Positions 59,368-64,000 of a DNA stretch of 64,000 nucleotides are shown piece by piece. Both the position numbers and the translations under genes were made by a program. The notes under the pieces were generated by a model. That model searched no databases, was not told where the DNA came from, and saw nothing but the letters and a program-made list of their open reading frames with translations. This stretch comes from JBDRKE01 sp043814315 (GTDB lineage: Bacteria > Omnitrophota > Gorgyraeia > Gygaellales > Profunditerraquicolaceae), in the NCBI GenBank assembly GCA_043814315.1, contig JBDRKE010000024.1, positions 1 through 64,000 on the forward strand. Reading direction: 5' to 3'. Each line of letters begins with the position of its first letter. Positions within the stretch are counted from its first letter, which is position 1.

Positions 59368-59868
59368 AAATAACTCCTCTATTCTTAGCGGCCTGCCTAG
59401 TCTGTGCTTTCGCGGGGACGTTCGTTTTGCCCCTGCGAGGCAAAACTTCACTCGTCTCGGCTGCGTCGTCTTTTCCCATGCTCAAAGTAAAGATAGGGAA
59501 AGGATGCCCGCTCCCTGCCTGCCGGCAGGCAGGCTTGCCTCCACGCCCCGCTCAATCACAGCCAAGCCATCCCGCTAAAAAATTACCTAATCGATGACTT
59601 TATTAAATAATGACTCTGCCATTTTCGAGCGAATGGAGATTTTAGCAAGAGGAGCTTGAGCATTTGAGGGAATCCCAGTGGAGCGCTAGCGACAACACTG
59701 GGACGGCTGCGGGTGTTTGAGCGACGAGGCAAAGGCCGAGGAGCGAGTTACGCAGACGCCGAAAATGCGAAAGAACTCTTGCGTCCCCCGCCGCTGGCGG
59801 GGGAAAAGCGACCTGAGCGAGAAAATCGGCAGAGGCATTATTAAAAATTTTCTTAAATCTATAAAGAG
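59368..59868. other. 501-base gap between trpF and trpB
   Basis: The gap holds a perfect family E palindrome (CCTGCCTGCCGGCAGGCAGG, 59514-59533) and a large nested palindrome at 59603-59843. No gene or known RNA was recognised. It breaks an otherwise contiguous trp cluster. Confidence 0.7.
59603..59843. repeat. Nested palindromic element between trpF and trpB
   Basis: Outer arms of about 29 bases (TTAAATAATGACTCTGCC... at 59603-59631 and its imperfect complement at 59815-59843) enclose AGCAAGAG/CTCTTGCG, GCATTT/AAATGC, a perfect TCCCAGTG/CACTGGGA hairpin (59673-59703) and CCCCCGCC/GGCGGGGG (59785-59803). The arms nest in order, so the element could fold as one rod with side hairpins. Confidence 0.75.
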
Positions 59869-60483
59869 CTAAGCCTTGGCGGCCTTGATAAAGGCGCGGA
59901 CCTTCTGATGATCCTTTTTGCCGGGCTTTGATTCGACAAAACTGGAGACATCCACCCAGTCCGGCCGCACAATTCCTATCGCCTCCTTCACATTCTTGCT
60001 GCTTAACCCGCCGGACAGAAATATTGGCTGCCTTGTCTTACCTGAGGGCTTTAATAAATTCCAATTGAAGGACCTGCCTGTGCCACCTACGCGCTCCCTG
60101 ACAAACGCATCAAACAGATATCCAAAGGTCTTATATTTCTTTACCTTGCTAAAATCTATCTTCTTCTTCACCCGAAATGCCTTGATAACCTTATAACCTT
60201 TGAACTTCAAGCAGAATTCAGGAGTCTCATCACCGTGAAACTGTAGTATATCAAGATCACAGGAGTTCGCAATATTTTTTATTGTTTTCTCTTCTGCATC
60301 CACAAACACGCCGACTTTCTTGATATTCTTAGCAAGGGTCTTGATTATTTTTTTGGCGGCTTCGGGCCTGATAAAACGCTTACTTTTCCTGTAGAATATG
60401 AATCCTAAGGCATCGCAACCCGCTGCCTGAGCGGCTGAGGCATCCTCTTGATTGGTAATCCCGCAAATCTTAACCTTAATCAT
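59869..60483 (-). CDS. trpF: Phosphoribosylanthranilate isomerase
   Basis: TrpF isomerises phosphoribosylanthranilate. The 204-residue TIM barrel starts MIKVKICGITNQEDA and has LDILQFHGDE and IFLSGGLSSKNVKEAI. Four residues upstream are excluded. It follows trpC by 105 bases and precedes trpB across a long repeat-rich gap. Confidence 0.95.
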   Translation of the reverse strand: MIKVKICGITNQEDASAAQAAGCDALGFIFYRKSKRFIRPEAAKKIIKTLAKNIKKVGVFVDAEEKTIKNIANSCDLDILQFHGDETPEFCLKFKGYKVIKAFRVKKKIDFSKVKKYKTFGYLFDAFVRERVGGTGRSFNWNLLKPSGKTRQPIFLSGGLSSKNVKEAIGIVRPDWVDVSSFVESKPGKKDHQKVRAFIKAAKA

Positions 60484-60588
60484 ACAAAAAACCATAAGCG
60501 AGGGGTGACGCGGAAGAAAGGCTTCGCCGTTGCGAGGACATACCTGCCCGCAGGAATGGGGAAACTTCCGCGGCAGGACCCCGAGCCA

Positions 60589-61377
60589 TCACCACCCCAT
60601 CATCTCTGCAACTTTTTTCTTGATGTCTAGCGCCTCCATAAAGGCTTCGCCAATCAACACAGCGCTGACTCCCAGAATCTTCAGAAATAACACATCTTGA
60701 TAACTCTTGATCCCGCTTTCTACGACCACGATTCTTTCCTTCGGAATTAAGGGAAAAAGCTTCTGCGTAGTCTTGAAATCCACTTCCAGCGTATGGAGGT
60801 TACGATTATTTATGCCGATTAGGGCCACATCCAGGTTCAAGACTTTTTTTAACTCCTTTTCGGTATGGACCTCCACCAGGCACTCCATTCCCAGGCCAGA
60901 GGCAATCTGTAAAAACTCGGATATTTTGTCTTTCGTTAATAAATCCGCGATCAACAGGATGGCATCTGCTCCAAAAAGGCGCGATTCATAAATCTGATAC
61001 GCCTCCAGGATAAAATCTTTTCTTAAGATGGGAGCCTCAACCCAATTCTTAACTTCGTTGATATAGGAAAGGCTCCCCCCAAAATAATCTTCTTCAGTTA
61101 ATACGGATATCGCCTGCACCATGGTCTCCTGGTAAGCCTTGGCAATCTCCTGATGATTAAAATCCTGGCGGATAACGCCACGGGAGGGAGACTGTCTTTT
61201 TATCTCGGCGATAAGGGAAATCGTGCGGGGCTTATGGATCGCTTCTCTAAAAGGCCTGGTTGGCGACAGATTGGCTAATTTCGCCTTCACATCTTCTTCG
61301 GGAAGATTCTCTTTGGCTAAAGCGATCCTCTCCTTTTTCTTCTGAATGATCTCCTTAAGGATATCCACCTTTTTCAT
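60589..61377 (-). CDS. trpC: Indole-3-glycerol phosphate synthase
   Basis: TrpC makes the indole ring of the pathway. The 262-residue TIM barrel has the catalytic AEIKRQSPSRG, LRKDFILEAYQIYESR, LIGINNRNLHTLEVD and VVESGIKS. It overlaps trpD by four bases. Confidence 0.96.
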   Translation of the reverse strand: MKKVDILKEIIQKKKERIALAKENLPEEDVKAKLANLSPTRPFREAIHKPRTISLIAEIKRQSPSRGVIRQDFNHQEIAKAYQETMVQAISVLTEEDYFGGSLSYINEVKNWVEAPILRKDFILEAYQIYESRLFGADAILLIADLLTKDKISEFLQIASGLGMECLVEVHTEKELKKVLNLDVALIGINNRNLHTLEVDFKTTQKLFPLIPKERIVVVESGIKSYQDVLFLKILGVSAVLIGEAFMEALDIKKKVAEMMGW

Positions 61378-62384
61378 CTTAAAGAATACTCCTTCAGTAA
61401 TTCCAGTTTCTCATAAGCCTTTTTAGAATCAATAGACTCCCTGGCTAACTCTAGGCCCTCTTGGATGGAACGGGCTTTATCCGCAACGTATATGGCAGCT
61501 GCGGCATTGAATAAAACAATCTCCCGTCTTGGCCCTGGCTCTCCTTTTAAGATCCCAGTTAATATTTTGGCATTATCCACGGCTGTTCCACCTAACAGAT
61601 CTTCCCGCCTGGCTTTCTTGAATCCGAACTCCTCAGGAGTAATCTGGTAATTCTTGATTGTGCCTTTATGTTCCTCCCAGACGTGGGTCGCTGCGGTCGT
61701 GCTTATCTCATCCAGGCCGTCTTCGCCGTGGATAACGAGGGCGTGCACCGAACCCAAGTACCCCAACACCTCTGCAAGGACATGGGCCCAGCGTTTATCA
61801 AAAACACCAATCAATTGATGTGTGGCTCCTGCGGGATTCGTCAAGGGACCAAGAATATTGAACAGGGTCCTTTTTCCTATCTGCTTTCTTGCCGGCATGG
61901 CATATTTCATGGCCGGATGCAGATTTTGAGCAAACAAAAAGGCAATACCGATCTCATCTAAACACTTCTCTATTTTTTCCTTGCCCATAAGGATATCGAT
62001 GCCTAAGGCCTCCAGGATGTCGGCGCTTCCGCAGCAACTGGAGACGGAACGATTTCCGTGTTTGGCCACGGCGATTCCGCTGCCGGCAGCCACAAACGCA
62101 ACAGCCGTAGAGACATTAAACAAGCCTGATTGATCGCCTCCGGTACCACAGGTATCCAGAATCACCTCGTGCCTTGTATGTATACGGGTAGAGTACCGGC
62201 GCATGATTTTAGCCGCTACCGTCAATTCTTCTGCCGTCTCGCCTTTGTTGCTTAAGAGGGTCAGGAAAGAAACAATATCCCGGGTGTCGACTTTTCCGGT
62301 CATAATCTCTTCCATGGCCAGCTGCATAAGCTCACTGCTTAAATTTTGACCTTTTGATAATGGACCTATGATTTTCTGGATCAT
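61374..62384 (-). CDS. trpD: Anthranilate phosphoribosyltransferase
   Basis: TrpD couples anthranilate to PRPP. The 336-residue product has the family loops DTCGTGGDQSGLFNVST, VAKHGNRSVSS and FNILGPLTNPA. It overlaps trpG by four bases, so the two are translationally coupled. Confidence 0.96.
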   Translation of the reverse strand: MIQKIIGPLSKGQNLSSELMQLAMEEIMTGKVDTRDIVSFLTLLSNKGETAEELTVAAKIMRRYSTRIHTRHEVILDTCGTGGDQSGLFNVSTAVAFVAAGSGIAVAKHGNRSVSSCCGSADILEALGIDILMGKEKIEKCLDEIGIAFLFAQNLHPAMKYAMPARKQIGKRTLFNILGPLTNPAGATHQLIGVFDKRWAHVLAEVLGYLGSVHALVIHGEDGLDEISTTAATHVWEEHKGTIKNYQITPEEFGFKKARREDLLGGTAVDNAKILTGILKGEPGPRREIVLFNAAAAIYVADKARSIQEGLELARESIDSKKAYEKLELLKEYSLR

Positions 62385-62944
62385 TCTCTCAAAAAGTTGG
62401 CTAAAATATCCAAACCGGCCTTGGTTAAAATAGATTCAGGATGAAATTGTACGCCCCAGAGAGGATATTTCTTATGCCTTAACCCCATGATTTCTTTTTC
62501 CCGCGTCCAGGCGGTTATCTCCAGGCAATCCGCAAGCCCCTTTCTTTCCACTATCAAAGAATGGTACCGCGTAGCCTCAAAGGGATTGGCAATGCCCTTA
62601 AAAATATTCCTGCCATTATGATAAATGCGTGAAATCTTTCCATGCATAAGTCTTTTTGCGCTGACAATGCGTGCCCCATAAACGAACCCTAAGCATTGAT
62701 GCCCAAGACATACGCCCAATAGCGGGACTTTTCCGGCGAATTCCCTTATGCAATCGCAAGAAATACCCGCATCCTCCGGACGTCCGGGCCCGGGAGAAAT
62801 AACGATTCTTTGTGGCTTAAGGCTTTTCATTTTTTCCAAAGTCACTTTGTCGTTTCTAAAAACCTTCACCTCCTGGCCTAAGATTCTCAAATACTGGACC
62901 AGATTGAAGGTAAACGAATCGTAATTATCGATCATTAATATCAT
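62381..62944 (-). CDS. trpG: Anthranilate/aminodeoxychorismate synthase glutamine amidotransferase subunit
   Basis: The 187-residue class I amidotransferase has ISPGPGRPEDAG, the nucleophile Cys in LGVCLGHQCLG and the GVQFHPES His-Glu dyad. It supplies ammonia to TrpE, and could serve PabB too. No trpE or pabB is in the window, so the partner must be encoded elsewhere. It is the first trp gene here. Confidence 0.94.
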   Translation of the reverse strand: MILMIDNYDSFTFNLVQYLRILGQEVKVFRNDKVTLEKMKSLKPQRIVISPGPGRPEDAGISCDCIREFAGKVPLLGVCLGHQCLGFVYGARIVSAKRLMHGKISRIYHNGRNIFKGIANPFEATRYHSLIVERKGLADCLEITAWTREKEIMGLRHKKYPLWGVQFHPESILTKAGLDILANFLRE

Positions 62945-62956
62945 ATGGACTTACCC

Positions 62957-63088
62957 TTTTTAAAATTCAAATACCAAAGCACAAAATCCAAAATAAACTC
63001 AAAGCACAAAATCTAAAACTAAAAAGGTTTGTTTAGAATTTTTGATTTTGGATTTGTTTTGTGCTTTGGATTTTGTCATTTGAATTTA
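62957..63088. repeat. Family C inverted repeat between murA and trpG
   Basis: CAAAGCACAAAATCCAAAAT faces ATTTTGGATTTG and TTTTGTGCTTTGGATTTTG, giving a long hairpin that fills the gap between the murA stop and the trpG start. It is the clearest complete copy of family C. Confidence 0.8.
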
Positions 63089-63090
63089 CA

Positions 63091-64000
63091 TTATTCTTTT
63101 TCCCTCCAGATCTTGGCCCCTAATCTTCGTAATTTTTCATCGATGTTTTCATATCCGCGCTCCAGATGGTAAATCCTAGATACGGTAGTTTTCCCGAGAG
63201 CTGCCAGACCTGCCAATATAAGACATGCGGAAGCGCGTAAATCCGAGGCCATCACCGGTGCGCCGGACAACCTCTTGACGCCCCCGACAATGGCATGCGG
63301 CCCTTCTCTTTGAATATGGGCACCCATACGATTAAGCTCGGCAACATGCATGAACCTATCCGGATAAACCTTCTCCGTAATGACACTGATGCCTTGCGTT
63401 ACGCTCATCAAAGCCATAACCTGTGCTTGCATATCCGTAGGAAAACCGGGATAGGGCAATGTCGTGACGTTCACGGGCTTTAGTTTCTTTTTGGCACGTA
63501 CGCGCACAGAACTATCCGTTCTATTGATGCCAGCACCTGCTTCTTCCAACTTGTCTATAAGGGCTCCCAGATGATGGAAAAGGACATTTTTGATGAAAAT
63601 GTCTCCCCGCGTAATCAAAGCTGCAATCATCAAGGTACCTGCCTCTATTCTATCGGGGATGATGGCGTGTGCGGCTCCATGCAAGTGCCTGACACCTTCT
63701 ATTTCTATGATAGGTGTGCCATGGCCTTTTATTTTAGCTCCCATCTTAATCAAAAATTCCGCTAAATCTACAACCTCCGGCTCGCAGGCCGCGGATTCAA
63801 TGAGCGTCTTACCCTGCGCCAAGACCGCTGCCATCATCACATTATCTGTTGCTAAAACCGATGACCCATAAATCCCGCCCAGATAGATGTGATTGCCTTT
63901 GAGTCTATCTGCCTTTGCCACGACATAACCTGAATCGACATCAACCTCAGCACCTAGAGCTTTTAATCCTTTGATATGCAAATCCACAGGCCTAATCCCT
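63091..64000 (-). CDS. murA: UDP-N-acetylglucosamine 1-carboxyvinyltransferase, 3' part
   Basis: MurA transfers enolpyruvate to UDP-GlcNAc, the committed step of peptidoglycan synthesis. The frame is open to the window edge; the visible 303 residues start GIRPVDLHIKGL, just after the expected catalytic Cys, which lies outside the window. Family motifs present include PDRIEAGT, PGFPTDMQAQ and ASDLRASACLILAGL. The gene is isolated from the dcw cluster and is followed by trpG. Confidence 0.95.
   Translation of the reverse strand, partial: GIRPVDLHIKGLKALGAEVDVDSGYVVAKADRLKGNHIYLGGIYGSSVLATDNVMMAAVLAQGKTLIESAACEPEVVDLAEFLIKMGAKIKGHGTPIIEIEGVRHLHGAAHAIIPDRIEAGTLMIAALITRGDIFIKNVLFHHLGALIDKLEEAGAGINRTDSSVRVRAKKKLKPVNVTTLPYPGFPTDMQAQVMALMSVTQGISVITEKVYPDRFMHVAELNRMGAHIQREGPHAIVGGVKRLSGAPVMASDLRASACLILAGLAALGKTTVSRIYHLERGYENIDEKLRRLGAKIWREKE

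Noticed and set aside
59368..59451. 28-residue N-terminal extension of TrpB
   Set aside because: A strong GAGGAG site precedes the internal MMKKR start, and the extension lacks similarity to TrpB.
59603..59843. 6S RNA, tmRNA, RNase P RNA or SRP RNA
   Set aside because: Long and structured, but none of the conserved core motifs of those RNAs could be found on either strand.
62945..63090. T-box or trp attenuator upstream of trpG
   Set aside because: The gap is family C repeat; no T-box TGGNACCGCG-like motif and no Trp-rich leader peptide could be found.
1..64000. CRISPR array
   Set aside because: No regularly spaced direct repeats with unique spacers were seen; the repeats present are inverted or irregular.
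1..64000. Insertion sequences or prophage
   Set aside because: No transposase, integrase other than the housekeeping Xer type, or phage structural gene is present.

Overview
The window is a dense bacterial housekeeping region, almost entirely transcribed from the minus strand. Its repertoire (a full dcw cell-wall/division cluster, MurE with a meso-DAP-type DNPR motif, many AT-rich and palindromic intergenic repeats, and a giant secreted protein with AGSP-type linkers and a GGIDFRTLPM C-terminal module) fits the uncultured phylum Omnitrophota (Candidatus Omnitrophica). That placement is an inference from recognised protein style, not a phylogenetic test.

Layout in transcription order (right to left). 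(1) 64000-52505: the 3' part of murA, then trpG-D-C-F-B-A without trpE, an M16 peptidase, a CNNM/CBS membrane protein, a 49-residue zinc ribbon, rsfS and argS. (2) 52501-46302: recJ, a convergent rpmB, a UvrD-type helicase fused to a nuclease, a 50-residue membrane peptide and a 220-residue unknown. (3) 46012-38127: the conserved rpsO-pnp-ftsK-rodZ-rimO-pgsA-pgpA operon behind a near-consensus promoter. (4) 37039-38166: pncC and thpR on the plus strand. (5) 36972-31492: the riboflavin operon ribBA-ribH-nusB-PHP phosphatase-ribD-ribE, led by an FMN riboswitch. (6) 31432-21774: a broken DUF72 gene, tRNA-Pro(CGG), then acyP, a metallophosphoesterase, ligA, a lipoprotein, an MBL hydrolase, xerD, cca, a DUF503 gene, rbfA, nrnA and ribF. 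(7) 21670-3695: the dcw cluster mraZ-rsmH-ftsL-ftsI-murE-murF-mraY-murD-ftsW-murG-gluzincin peptidase-murC-murB-ddl-ftsQ-ftsA, led by a promoter with a three-repeat MraZ operator. No ftsZ follows ftsA. (8) 3693-151: a separately promoted 1097-residue exported protein of unknown function with its own terminator. A new minus-strand gene starts at the left edge behind a folded leader.

No mobile element, CRISPR array or defence island is visible. The unusual content is in the gaps. At least five families of structured repeats occur. Family A is a mosaic of hairpins found in the mraZ 5' UTR, between ribH and nusB, between ribD and ribE, and split into two peripheral helices (P4 and P6) of the FMN riboswitch. 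Family B is a 15-bp inverted repeat (CAAGATCGGGTCTTG) present three times, each copy next to perfect 9-14 bp tandem duplications. Family C is the AT-rich CAAAGCACAAA type, which also codes for the C-terminal tail of MurD. Family D (ACTAGTTACGAG type) appears to have supplied a lipoprotein signal peptide. Family E is a GC-rich palindrome. A heptanucleotide array lies inside argS. The repeat-bearing riboswitch and the repeat-to-coding events are the most notable observations.
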